DNA of 64,000 nt. Origin: a virus. Position 1 is the first letter of the stretch; every line of letters begins with the position of its first letter. Position numbers and translations under genes: made by a program. Under the pieces are notes generated by a model. It searched no databases. It was given only the letters and a program-made list of their open reading frames with translations, and was not told where the DNA came from. Below are positions 27,588 to 35,784 of this stretch, in pieces. The stretch lies in IMG/VR virus record IMGVR_UViG_3300036768_000279, positions 1 to 64,000 of that record; one strand, 5' to 3'.

Positions 27588-28511
27588 ATGGACAAAGCTA
27601 CTGCCAAGATCGTCAAGAAGGGCGACAAGTGGTGTGTCTACTCCGAGGACGGTACTAAGAACCTTGGCTGTTCAAAGACAAGGGAAGGTGCCGTAAAACG
27701 CCTCCAACAGATTGAGTATTTTAAGCACACCAAAGGAAACGCAATGAACTACGAACAAGCATTTCGCAACATGGCCAAGTCTCTGTCTCCCGGAGACATT
27801 AAGCCTAACGAGATTGGTCAGGCCCCCGAGGCTCGTCCTCGTCAAGTGCATGTGCCTTCTGATTCGATCACGGAAGGATTCAGTAGCGGTAGCATTGCTG
27901 GACAAGGATCTCCTCGTCTTTTAGACAAGAAGGATCACTTCCCGGTCTTTACTGAGACCCAAGCACGTTCAAGCATGTCGCGTGCTATGCAGTTGACGGA
28001 AGTACCAGTTTGGTATAGCGGCTCTCTTGACGATCTTCGCAAGGAAGTCTATGCTGGCATTGCCAAAGCCCATCCTACACTAGTTGACATTGAAGTTAAC
28101 GTTCCAGCTTCGCGTATCGTTGCTCTATCTGATGGTATGATACCAGCCGAAACAGGCAAAAAGAGCATTGATAATCCCGCTGACGTACAGAAGAGCTTGG
28201 TTCCTCAAGTCAAGCGTCCGACGATTACAACAGCCGAAGTTGCCAAGGCATGCGAAAACGAACAAGCACGTATTGCTATTGCTGGCAAGCTGCTTGAATA
28301 TATTGAGCAGCAAGAAGCAGATATTGGCCACGCCAAGAAAATGGCTCAAACACTTCTCAAGAAGGGGCTATCGGCCGAACAGTTTGACGCTCTCAGCACA
28401 TATCTTCAGAGCGATATTCTACGCGAATTGCTGTACAATCAATCGACAGCCAATGCAGAAGCCTCTGTTGAAGATCGCCGTCGTGCCCTTCTTGATCGTT
28501 TGAAGCAATAA
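27588..28511 (+). CDS. head-region protein with a KGDKWCVYS motif
   Basis: 307 residues. The first 45 (AKIVKKGDKWCVYSEDGTKN, then LGCSKTREGAVKRLQQIEYF) form a small module that recurs at the start of many phage head proteins, where Cys/Trp and 'A..RL.Q.e.fKH' are conserved. The rest is partly disordered then helical (RIAIAGKLLEYIEQQEADIG). It lies between portal and protease genes, so a minor head or assembly role is likely. ATG 27588 is 7 nt after the late motif. Confidence 0.6.
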   Translation: MDKATAKIVKKGDKWCVYSEDGTKNLGCSKTREGAVKRLQQIEYFKHTKGNAMNYEQAFRNMAKSLSPGDIKPNEIGQAPEARPRQVHVPSDSITEGFSSGSIAGQGSPRLLDKKDHFPVFTETQARSSMSRAMQLTEVPVWYSGSLDDLRKEVYAGIAKAHPTLVDIEVNVPASRIVALSDGMIPAETGKKSIDNPADVQKSLVPQVKRPTITTAEVAKACENEQARIAIAGKLLEYIEQQEADIGHAKKMAQTLLKKGLSAEQFDALSTYLQSDILRELLYNQSTANAEASVEDRRRALLDRLKQ

Positions 28512-28520
28512 GAGGCAAAG

Positions 28521-29024
28521 ATGAATGCCAAGATCAACTCTCAATTGATGGCATTGCTGTCGGCGACGGTTGATCTACGTCTGTCTTCACACATGATCCA
28601 TCTTAATACAGTTGGGTCTACATCATATCAAAATCATCTACTAACACAGCGTGTATATGAACATTTGGATGGTGCTGTAGATGATATCGGCGAACACATT
28701 CGTACGCTTGGACTATTCATCCCGGACTCACCGAAGGCATTGATCTCTGGCTCATTCTTGAAGCCAATTGGCGACTATACAGACGCCTCCAATGCAATGT
28801 CAGCACTAGCAGATTCTTTGGCACAAATTCGTGACAAATGGAATCAGCTTTCTACCGATGCTACCAACGCAGAAGACCAACTCACTGCCGACTTCGCCGC
28901 AGGCGAAGGACGCGAGATTGCCAAACTTGCTTATCTTGTTTCAAGCACTGTTGGCAAATCATCTGCAAGCGTCATGTATAGCGATTCAGCTTTCAAACTC
29001 GTTGCGGAAAAGAAGGTGAAGTAA
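28521..29024 (+). CDS. Dps-like ferritin-fold protein
   Basis: 167 residues. HMIHLNTVGSTSYQNHLLTQ followed by RVYEHLDGAVDDIGEHIRTLG matches the core helices of Dps. His27, His39, Asp54 and Glu58 have spacings 12, 15 and 4, exactly those of the Dps intersubunit ferroxidase ligands (E. coli His51, His63, Asp78, Glu82). Dps proteins form 12-subunit shells, oxidise Fe(II) and in some cases bind DNA. A copy within the head operon may protect or help condense packaged DNA, or be a virion part. AGAGGCAAAG lies before ATG 28521. A histidine-rich protein is encoded two genes on. Confidence 0.75.
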   Translation: MNAKINSQLMALLSATVDLRLSSHMIHLNTVGSTSYQNHLLTQRVYEHLDGAVDDIGEHIRTLGLFIPDSPKALISGSFLKPIGDYTDASNAMSALADSLAQIRDKWNQLSTDATNAEDQLTADFAAGEGREIAKLAYLVSSTVGKSSASVMYSDSAFKLVAEKKVK

Positions 29025-29263
29025 TGGCAGCTCCCCTAAATGCTGGATTCAGGAATAACATCAACGTCATTCAACTTCGTTCGAGCGGCACGAGCTTGCA
29101 GCGTGTGACTGATCGTACAATTGGAGCATTGACTCCACTTGCTACGGATCCGCCGTCTCCTGCTGGCGTTTCGCGTTCAGTCATCAAGACTACCGTAGAT
29201 ACCGATGGTGGTGTTGAGCATCGTACACAATTGGCTGCGATCTACACAGAAGGTGGCAACTGA
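29024..29263 (+). CDS. small head-region protein
   Basis: 79 residues (MAAPLNAGFRNNINVIQLRS onward), Thr/Ser/Arg-rich without helices of note. Its start overlaps the Dps-like gene's stop and its stop overlaps the next start, so it belongs to the same operon. Probably a minor structural protein. Not recognised. Confidence 0.6.
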   Translation: MAAPLNAGFRNNINVIQLRSSGTSLQRVTDRTIGALTPLATDPPSPAGVSRSVIKTTVDTDGGVEHRTQLAAIYTEGGN

Positions 29264-29727
29264 TGTGGAAGCGTGAATATCTTGAACGCAATCGCGGCTT
29301 GCAGGCCGATGTGTTCAGCGACGCAATGAAGAGGGCCGCTGGTGCAAATCCTGTCATTACTGATAAGATTAAGCATGGTGGCGTTCCTGAAACTCCCGGT
29401 ACGGACATTGCTGATCCGTATGCTTCTCTTTTGAAGCCGAAGAATGTTCCTGTTTGGGATCATTTGCCAGCCACCCCAGAAGAAGAAGCTATCTATGCCG
29501 GTACGCACATTCATGCTGAATCCAATCCTCTCGGATTGCATTCTCATGTCATTGGTGGTAAATTGAGCGGTGGCCATAGTCACGGACCTCAGAACCGTTT
29601 TGGTGCCCACCATCATAAGAGTGGTGCCATTGAAATGTCGGTTTCTATCGACGGTGCCCACGTTCACGAGGCTGGCCGTAATCACCCAGACGGCGAGCAC
29701 GAGCACTGCCCGGAGAATTTCGGCTGA
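29263..29727 (+). CDS. histidine-rich structural-region protein
   Basis: 154 residues. The C-terminal half holds about 17 His in pairs and triplets (THIHAESNPLGLHSHVIGGK, GGHSHGPQNRFGAHHHKSG, GAHVHEAGRNHPDGEHEHCP), a pattern that binds divalent metals. Similar His-rich segments occur in phage head-maturation proteins near XkdF-like proteases. Closeness to the Dps-like protein raises the idea of shared metal handling, which is inference. Clear coding, no enzyme motif. Confidence 0.65.
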   Translation: MWKREYLERNRGLQADVFSDAMKRAAGANPVITDKIKHGGVPETPGTDIADPYASLLKPKNVPVWDHLPATPEEEAIYAGTHIHAESNPLGLHSHVIGGKLSGGHSHGPQNRFGAHHHKSGAIEMSVSIDGAHVHEAGRNHPDGEHEHCPENFG

Positions 29728-29740
29728 GTCTAACCCGCTT

Positions 29741-29750
29741 TTAGTTTATT
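29741..29750 (+). promoter_or_regulatory. late promoter motif (variant)
   Basis: TTAGTTTATT, one base from the consensus. ATG 29761 follows after 10 nt, and TATACG lies in between. Confidence 0.5.
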
Positions 29751-29760
29751 GGTATACGGG

Positions 29761-31659
29761 ATGAAATACAAGACCCAGCTAGTTTCTAAGGCGACACTGC
29801 TACAACCTCAGACAGATAAGTATAAGTCTGTGGCGTCGTCGCTTAAGGGCAAATACGGCTTTGATCTAAAGCCGCAAATGGATCTTTTGTATCTCGAATC
29901 ATGTCTCGTTTCTGCTGGTGTACGAGTCGGTGTAAACGATAACGATGACATCTTCACTCGCGAAGAGTGCTGGGCTGCTCGTCAGACTCCTGTGTTGAAG
30001 CCTTTTAATTGGCAACATCAGGACAAAGACATTGTGGGTGTTATCTACACGGTTCAGGCTCGTGACCTGAATGGAAACGTTCTTGACATCGATAGCGAGA
30101 CGGTGCCGGACACCGACTTTGATCTTTGGACAGAAGCAGTCATCTTCCGTTTGATTCATCCAGATCGTGCCCGCGAGGTTGAAGCTCGTTCGAAGACTAA
30201 CGATCTGTTTGTGTCTATGGAAGCATGGTTTGACGACTACAGCTATGGGCTGTATGGCAGCAATGGTCTAGCCAAGATCGTCGCTAGAAATGAGAAAACC
30301 GCCTTCCTTGATAAGCACTTGCGTGCCGCCGGGGGAGTCGGGAAATACCATGACCCTGAGTCGGGTCAGGATATGCGGATTGGTCGCGTCCTACATTCTA
30401 TTACGTTCGGCGGATGTGGTTTGGTAGACCATCCAGCAAATAAGCGTTCGGTAATCACAACTGTTGATGTGGTTCCGAACACAAGTGAGCAAGATGAGAT
30501 CGAACTCTTTCTGCAAAAAGTAATGGAATCGGAAGCACGTCCTTCACAGGAGTTAGCCGTAATGAACACTCAAGCGAATGTAAAGCCCGACGAAATCAAG
30601 ACGGCTATTGAATCCGTACTTGACAGTCGTGAGCAGGCGGCAGCTAAGGCAGCCGCAGAACAAGCCCTACAGGCCCGTGCAGCCACAGCAGAAGCAATGA
30701 GCAAGGAACTCGAAGCTAAGAATGCTGAGCTGAACAAGGCACTCGAAGTTAAGAACCAAGAAGTCAAGTCTTTGAATGACCAGACTGCTGCGTACGACGC
30801 CGCCGTCAAGAAGTTGATCGAAGAGCATGTGACTGCTGGTGCAACTAATGACGTACCGCCGGAGATCGCGAAGATCGACGCCGCTAAGACAGGCGAAGAG
30901 GCTTTCAAGGCCAAGATCGCTTGGATTCAGAATTCGCTCGCTTCTCTCCGCACTCGTGCTGCTCGTGCAGCCGAACTGGAAGCAAAGCTCGCCGAAGCCG
31001 AAATGGTCGTTCGCGAGCAGGACGTGCGTTCGCTGTTGGGCGATGTAATGTCAGAAGAGGCGGTTGAGACGTTTGTGGCACATGCCGCAACGCTGGACGC
31101 CGAAACTTATTCGCATTGGCGTGACGAGAAGGAACTGATGGTTATCGAAATGGCTAAGGCCGCTAAGAAGGCTATGGATGAAGAAACCGATCCGAACGAA
31201 GCGGAGCCGGATGCCGATGAGGATGACGCTCCGTTCAAGAAGGGCAAAAAGAATATGAAGAAGGACGCAAAGGCCAGCAATCCGTTCGCGGCTCTGTTGG
31301 CAAAGTATCGTTCAGAGAGTCAGGCCGACGCAGACACCTCAAAGGTGACTAACGGCGACCCTCTGATTAATCATCCAGGTGGAGAAGGCATCAAGAGTGG
31401 TGTCAACCCTGGACAATTGAAGACACCGCGTCACAAGATCGCTGGTGGTGCCGCCGGGAACGATCCTTTGAAGGTGCTGGAAACAGCGAAGCCTAAGAAT
31501 GGCGTTTCTCTTGCCGGTGCCTCTCAAGCTGGTGGCGAGGGTGAGAGTGTGAATCCGTTCCGCGTGCTCGCGGGATTGGTGACAGACTCTACGCAAGAGA
31601 GTGAAGACAGTGAAACCAAGCCTGAGGCCAAGAAGCCGGGCTTTGATCCCGTTCAGTAA
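29761..31659 (+). CDS. capsid maturation protease fused to scaffold
   Basis: 632 residues from ATG 29761; the TTG at 29749 is part of the promoter. The N-terminal 240 residues look like a prohead protease: PFNWQHQDKDIVGVIYTV with a catalytic-type His, LFVSMEAWFDDYSYG with the active Ser, and GGCGLVDHPANKRSVITT at the end. Residues about 270-370 and 390-450 are Ala/Glu/Lys coiled coil, the scaffold part around which the shell assembles. A disordered tail follows. Protease-scaffold fusions are known in phages, and the protease later removes the scaffold. Confidence 0.8.
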   Translation: MKYKTQLVSKATLLQPQTDKYKSVASSLKGKYGFDLKPQMDLLYLESCLVSAGVRVGVNDNDDIFTREECWAARQTPVLKPFNWQHQDKDIVGVIYTVQARDLNGNVLDIDSETVPDTDFDLWTEAVIFRLIHPDRAREVEARSKTNDLFVSMEAWFDDYSYGLYGSNGLAKIVARNEKTAFLDKHLRAAGGVGKYHDPESGQDMRIGRVLHSITFGGCGLVDHPANKRSVITTVDVVPNTSEQDEIELFLQKVMESEARPSQELAVMNTQANVKPDEIKTAIESVLDSREQAAAKAAAEQALQARAATAEAMSKELEAKNAELNKALEVKNQEVKSLNDQTAAYDAAVKKLIEEHVTAGATNDVPPEIAKIDAAKTGEEAFKAKIAWIQNSLASLRTRAARAAELEAKLAEAEMVVREQDVRSLLGDVMSEEAVETFVAHAATLDAETYSHWRDEKELMVIEMAKAAKKAMDEETDPNEAEPDADEDDAPFKKGKKNMKKDAKASNPFAALLAKYRSESQADADTSKVTNGDPLINHPGGEGIKSGVNPGQLKTPRHKIAGGAAGNDPLKVLETAKPKNGVSLAGASQAGGEGESVNPFRVLAGLVTDSTQESEDSETKPEAKKPGFDPVQ

Positions 31660-31672
31660 GGAGTAAGAAACT

Positions 31673-32158
31673 ATGGCACTACTACCTAGTCGTCAAGTTT
31701 TCCAGACATTTGTCGATGGCACTTGTTCTGGTGTGTCTGAACGCGGCGGTATCATGTCGTTCGTTCCCGGTGTTGCAGGGCTTGTAGCCTATGCAAACGC
31801 TGCTGCTGTCTCTGGTCAGCTTGTTCAACCACTTGGTCTCTTGATGGACGATGTTGAGAATCTCAACAACTACAACCATCCTGAGTACCGTCAGCGTAAC
31901 GTTGTTACGCAGGGCAGCGTGGTTGGCATCTGCACAGAAGGTGAATTCTGGACTGACTTTGTGGAAACGACTGGACCGGGCAATATCCCGGTTGGTACGT
32001 ACGCCCCAGGGGACGTTCTCTATCTCGCAGACAACGGCAACGTTTCTCGTAACAACGGAACGTTCAACAATGGTGCTACTGCGAAGCGTTATGTCGTTGG
32101 TAAGGCCCTGTCTGCCCTTGGCAGCGACGGATTCCTAAAGGTCCGTATTGACCTCTGA
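31673..32158 (+). CDS. head decoration protein, copy 1
   Basis: 161 residues behind AAGGAG (31658-31663). SERGGIMSFVPG, LLMDDVENLNNYNHPEYRQR, VVGICTEGEFWTDFVE, GTYAPGDVLYLADNGNVSRN and GFLKVRIDL all recur in the same order in the protein at 34673, so the two are paralogs. Position right before the capsid gene, size and Gly/Asn-rich beta character suggest a capsid-stabilising decoration or fibre-base protein. Same codon preferences as the capsid gene, which implies high expression. Confidence 0.7.
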   Translation: MALLPSRQVFQTFVDGTCSGVSERGGIMSFVPGVAGLVAYANAAAVSGQLVQPLGLLMDDVENLNNYNHPEYRQRNVVTQGSVVGICTEGEFWTDFVETTGPGNIPVGTYAPGDVLYLADNGNVSRNNGTFNNGATAKRYVVGKALSALGSDGFLKVRIDL

Positions 32159-32170
32159 TAGGAGCATGAC

Positions 32171-33208
32171 ATGAATTTCCAACGTTATCCGCAAGAAGCA
32201 ATTGATGCACTGCGTGCTACGGCTCACGCCGATAGTGAAGTGCGTGCAAAGGCCCAGAAGGCGTTTGCTGCCGAGTTGCAGTGGCCGCTCCGTCAGGGCG
32301 TGTTCGATCGTGACAACCTCGGTGGAATCTACGAAAAGCAGGTTCTCGCACCGGGTGCCCAGGCAAACTACCCGCTTGACTTCGTGAAGCCGGGTGATGA
32401 AGATCAGTTCATCGCCTTCGCTATGCCGAAGCAGGGTCGCGTTCCTGAGCGTCACGTTGAGGGAGACGAGTTGTGGGTTCCGACCTTCCAGATCGCGAAC
32501 TCAATCGACTGGTCTTTGAAGTATGCCAAAGAAGCACGTTTCGACGTTATCATGCGTGCTATCCGCGTGTACGAAGCTGGCTTTGTTCGCAAGATCAACA
32601 GCGACGGTTGGCGTACCATCCTTGGTGCGGCTGATGGCCGTGGCATGGTAGTGACGGCAAACGGATCGGCCCCGTTCACTGGATCGACGCTTGTTCCTAC
32701 TGCGGCTGCTGGACAGTTCACCAAGGAACTGATCAGCCGCATGAAGACGGCGATGACTCGTGGTGCTGGTGGTAACGGTAACGCAGGTCGCTTGACCGAC
32801 GTTTACCTATCCATGGAAGCCATGGAAGACATTCGTGCTTGGGACGTGGATGAGATCGACGAGTTCACTCGTCGTGAGATCTTCGTTTCGAAGGAATACG
32901 GCCTAGCTCAGATCTACGGCGTTGTTCTGCACGAAATGACTGAGTTTGGTGAAGGACAGGAGTACGAGAACTTCTTGAAGACAACTCTTGCTCGTTCGCA
33001 CCAGACTGTCAACTCTGTCACGTTGAAGGAATACTGCATTGGTTTGGACTTGAGCACGATGGACTCATTCGTGATGCCGATTCGTGAAGAACTCCAGACC
33101 TATGAAGATCCGTCCCTCTACCGCGAACAGCGTGCGGGCATCTTCGGTTGGATGGAGCACGGCTTCGCCGTTCTCGATCCTCGCCGCGTGCTGATCGGCG
33201 AGTTCTGA
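32171..33208 (+). CDS. major capsid protein
   Basis: 345 residues. Called from position (after protease-scaffold and decoration genes, before the connector), length, and composition typical of an HK97-fold shell protein: an N-terminal helical arm (MNFQRYPQEAIDALRATAHA), a long spine helix region, and beta-rich P-domain (VYLSMEAMEDIRAWDVDEID, QIYGVVLHEMTEFGEG). Strong TAGGAG site before ATG 32171. Codons are strongly biased (AAC, GAC, TTC, CGT), as expected for the most abundant protein. A strong terminator follows. Confidence 0.85.
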   Translation: MNFQRYPQEAIDALRATAHADSEVRAKAQKAFAAELQWPLRQGVFDRDNLGGIYEKQVLAPGAQANYPLDFVKPGDEDQFIAFAMPKQGRVPERHVEGDELWVPTFQIANSIDWSLKYAKEARFDVIMRAIRVYEAGFVRKINSDGWRTILGAADGRGMVVTANGSAPFTGSTLVPTAAAGQFTKELISRMKTAMTRGAGGNGNAGRLTDVYLSMEAMEDIRAWDVDEIDEFTRREIFVSKEYGLAQIYGVVLHEMTEFGEGQEYENFLKTTLARSHQTVNSVTLKEYCIGLDLSTMDSFVMPIREELQTYEDPSLYREQRAGIFGWMEHGFAVLDPRRVLIGEF

Positions 33209-33234
33209 TACTCGCTAGTCAGTGAATGACACAA

Positions 33235-33263
33235 GGGCGGCGGCTACAAGCCGCCGCCCTTTT
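33235..33263 (+). terminator. strong terminator after the capsid gene
   Basis: GGGCGGCGGCT (33235-33245), loop ACA, AGCCGCCGCCC (33249-33259), then TTTT. It separates capsid from connector transcription; a new late motif begins 2 nt later. Confidence 0.9.
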
Positions 33264-33265
33264 CA

Positions 33266-33275
33266 TTAGTGTACT
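33266..33275 (+). promoter_or_regulatory. late promoter motif
   Basis: TTAGTGTACT. A 21-nt leader with AAGGCGG follows before ATG 33297. Confidence 0.7.
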
Positions 33276-33296
33276 ATCTAACAGAAGGCGGATCAC

Positions 33297-34169
33297 ATGG
33301 CTGGCGAAACCAAAATCCTCACTGTCGGTCAGGCTGCATCAGCCCTTGACATTTTTCTATCCGCTAACGGTGCCGCTGTTAGTGGACAATATGTTGGGTT
33401 CCAGCTATTCGACGCAGCGAACGTCTCCGCAGTAAGTGGAGTGGCGTTAAATCCTGCACTTGGACAATACACTGGCTCTGGATTGATCCCAGCCGGATAC
33501 CAGCTTGGTAGTTGGCATATTGATTGGACTATCGTTACAGAGACAAATTCTGTTGTACGTGCCAGCGAACCATTCCAAGTTCAAGACCTAACAGTATCTA
33601 TTGGATTTGTGCCGCCAACGGACAAAACGGCTACCATCTACGACGCTGTACGCATTGACATTGGTGATCCAGAAGGTCATATTTTTGACGATAACTTCTT
33701 GCAGCACGTTTTGATCAAGGCCGTTCGAAGACTCAATCAGGCTCTTGGTCTGTCTCGTACTTCTAGACCAATAGGCATTCCGGGCGGATTCGGTGGCCCG
33801 AAGATTCAAGTTGCAGAACTGACTGTTGATGTTGAGGCTGGCACAATCTCCCCCAACAACGACGAGTTGTGCGATCTCATCATTTTGCAGATGGAATTCA
33901 TTATCATCACTAGTGAGACATCTGCACTAAAACGACTAGGTGCAGCTTTTGCTTCTGGTCCATTTGCAACTGTTGCTGGTGGTATTGGTAGTGAAGGTAT
34001 TTCTGTTACTAACGCTGATGGCGTAACAATCAATATCAGCACTGGTCGTTTGCAATTCCGTTCAACGCTACAACGTCTTGACGTTGAGACACGCGAAAAG
34101 GAACTAGAGACCGCAATCAAGCGTTTCCTAAGCAGAATGACCGGGAACATGGGCAAAATGATCTATTAA
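33297..34169 (+). CDS. head-tail connector (adaptor) protein
   Basis: 290 residues in two parts. Residues 1-100 are an Ig-like beta domain (MAGETKILTVGQAASALDIF onward). From about 110, AVRIDIGDPEGHIFDDNFLQ, HVLIKAVRRLNQALGLS and a long helical end resemble phage head-tail adaptors of the gp6/gp15 type, which bind below the portal. It is the first gene after the capsid terminator. The assignment is by position and helix pattern. Its stop overlaps an HNH gene start (TAATG). Confidence 0.6.
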   Translation: MAGETKILTVGQAASALDIFLSANGAAVSGQYVGFQLFDAANVSAVSGVALNPALGQYTGSGLIPAGYQLGSWHIDWTIVTETNSVVRASEPFQVQDLTVSIGFVPPTDKTATIYDAVRIDIGDPEGHIFDDNFLQHVLIKAVRRLNQALGLSRTSRPIGIPGGFGGPKIQVAELTVDVEAGTISPNNDELCDLIILQMEFIIITSETSALKRLGAAFASGPFATVAGGIGSEGISVTNADGVTINISTGRLQFRSTLQRLDVETREKELETAIKRFLSRMTGNMGKMIY

Positions 34170-34348
34170 TGTTTATTAAGAACTGCAAATACTGTCATGT
34201 CAGAGGCGGAAAACTAACTATTGATCATAAGCAACCAGTTTCTCGCGGAGGCACTGATAGTCCAGAAAATCTATGTGTCGCTTGTCATAAATGCAATTGT
34301 CGCAAGGGCAAGAAAACGGTAGCTGAATACATGGAGTATTTGTCATAA
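34169..34348 (+). CDS. minimal HNH endonuclease
   Basis: 59 residues, MFIKNCKYCHVRGGKLTIDH, then KQPVSRGGTDSPENLCVACH, then KCNCRKGKKTVAEYMEYLS. It has a CxxC pair (residues 6-9), the catalytic Asp-His (DHK), Asn (ENL) and a second pair CVACH, a complete HNH domain and almost nothing else. It overlaps both neighbours by one base (TAATG at each end), so the gene sits in the connector operon without breaking translation. It probably acts as a homing-type or packaging-assisting nuclease. Confidence 0.8.
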   Translation: MFIKNCKYCHVRGGKLTIDHKQPVSRGGTDSPENLCVACHKCNCRKGKKTVAEYMEYLS

Positions 34349-34689
34349 TGCTAGTTCACGCTCGAACCCCCCGCGGCATTCTCTACCTGAACAATGAACC
34401 AATTTACGGTAGAGAGACTGGCCGCGATCCTGCCGATGTCTCGTTCGCAGTATATGAGGCATGCAAGGATTGTTTGGAAGACGCAACATACCGCGAAGGC
34501 TATTTGCGAGAAAAGTTTGGATGGACTCAAGGCGAAATCGCATTTACTTACGGCGAATTAAGATGGTTGCCGGAAAGTACACTTCGTAAAATCGCTAAAG
34601 GCATGGGCCTTAATGAGGCTAAGCGTACAACTTCAAAGCAACTAGTTGAAGATATCAAAAGAGCACTAAGGGATGTCGTTAAGACCTGA
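34348..34689 (+). CDS. hypothetical connector-region protein
   Basis: 113 residues (MLVHARTPRGILYLNNEPIY, then SFAVYEACKDCLEDATYREG, then FGWTQGEIAFTYGELRWLPE). The middle has a helical, acidic segment and the end a helix (TSKQLVEDIKRALRDVV). Located among the connector genes and overlapping the next gene by 17 nt. Function not recognised. Confidence 0.6.
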   Translation: MLVHARTPRGILYLNNEPIYGRETGRDPADVSFAVYEACKDCLEDATYREGYLREKFGWTQGEIAFTYGELRWLPESTLRKIAKGMGLNEAKRTTSKQLVEDIKRALRDVVKT

Positions 34690-35245
34690 AAGACAGACTC
34701 AACAAGTTAACATTGACTACCAGTGTCCATGGACACAGGAGCGTGGTGGTATTTTGAGTTGGGTACAGGCTTCTGGTATTTACTTCGCAGAATACGCCTT
34801 CAATCCTAGCGGTGTTCATTCGATTGGAATTCAGCTAAACGATGTTGAGAATGTGAATATGACACGTCAGCCATTTCAGCAATACATTCGCAACATCGAC
34901 ATACCGATGGCTAGAGTTGGCGTAGCTACTCAGGGAGATTTTTTGACTGACTGGGTTTATCCCGTTGGTACAATCAATCCGGGAGATTTGGCGTATGCTG
35001 GCCCAAGCGGAATGATCACAAATTCTGCGTCTTTTGGCGGCGAAGTGGTTGGCAAATTCTTGAGCGTTCTAACACCCAAGCCTCATACTGTTACATTGCG
35101 TGGCATGGGATTCTCACGCCAGTATATCGACACTACCAAACCTTCTAAGCCACTTATCTGGGAAAACAATCCAGCGGATGCGATCCGTTTGGCGACGCCC
35201 GGATTCATTAAGGTACGCATTGATATGGGAGCGAGTCTAAGATAA
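34673..35245 (+). CDS. head decoration protein, copy 2
   Basis: 190 residues. Shared blocks with the protein at 31673 are ERGGILSW, LNDVENVNMTRQPFQQYIRN, VGVATQGDFLTDWV, GTINPGDLAYAGPSGMITNS and GFIKVRIDM. It carries an extra stretch near the C-terminus (TVTLRGMGFSRQYIDTTKPS). The two are therefore duplicated and diverged; one may decorate the shell and the other a special site such as the neck. It overlaps its neighbours at both ends. Confidence 0.65.
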   Translation: MSLRPERQTQQVNIDYQCPWTQERGGILSWVQASGIYFAEYAFNPSGVHSIGIQLNDVENVNMTRQPFQQYIRNIDIPMARVGVATQGDFLTDWVYPVGTINPGDLAYAGPSGMITNSASFGGEVVGKFLSVLTPKPHTVTLRGMGFSRQYIDTTKPSKPLIWENNPADAIRLATPGFIKVRIDMGASLR

Positions 35246-35784
35246 TGGTACAGATCACGCCCAATCAAGACTTCTCTACAGCAAGCGGAATTCTTAATTC
35301 TCCGTTTATGGAAGCTGTCTATCACTCCTTTATGAGTGAAGCTTTTGTAGATCTCGGACGTTCTGTGACGTTCCATCTGCCCCCCATCAAGGAGCAAGAC
35401 GTTCAGACTCAATCCCAAGCCGCCCCACAACAATACAATCCTTTCTTTTCAAGAGTGCCTGTGCCTGCCACGAATACACGCAATACTGGCTACAAAGTTA
35501 CGCCGCGTGACGTGACTTACAAAGCACAGATTGTCATTGGTCCATTGAGCAATGACAAGAGATTGCAGGGTATGGGTTGGCTCAATGAAAACGAAGCCAT
35601 GATCACTGTCGTGATTGAGGCTCTTGAACACGTAGTCGCCGCTCTTGCCGTTTCCATTGAGGGTCGTAGATACACCGTTGTCGAAACGAGACCGATTGGC
35701 TTTTCTGTACGCAGATACTTGATGGTTAAGCTACGTGCTATTCAGGAAACAGAAAACCCCTCTCCTGATAAGGTGGTAGGATGA
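35245..35784 (+). CDS. putative head-closure or neck protein
   Basis: 179 residues (MVQITPNQDFSTASGILNSP onward), mixed beta with a central DVTYKAQIVIGPLSNDKRLQ and VEALEHVVAALAVSIEGRRY part. Size and place between adaptor and tail-terminator-like genes fit a neck or head-completion protein. No family match can be named. It ends in an ATGA overlap with an HNH gene. Confidence 0.5.
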   Translation: MVQITPNQDFSTASGILNSPFMEAVYHSFMSEAFVDLGRSVTFHLPPIKEQDVQTQSQAAPQQYNPFFSRVPVPATNTRNTGYKVTPRDVTYKAQIVIGPLSNDKRLQGMGWLNENEAMITVVIEALEHVVAALAVSIEGRRYTVVETRPIGFSVRRYLMVKLRAIQETENPSPDKVVG

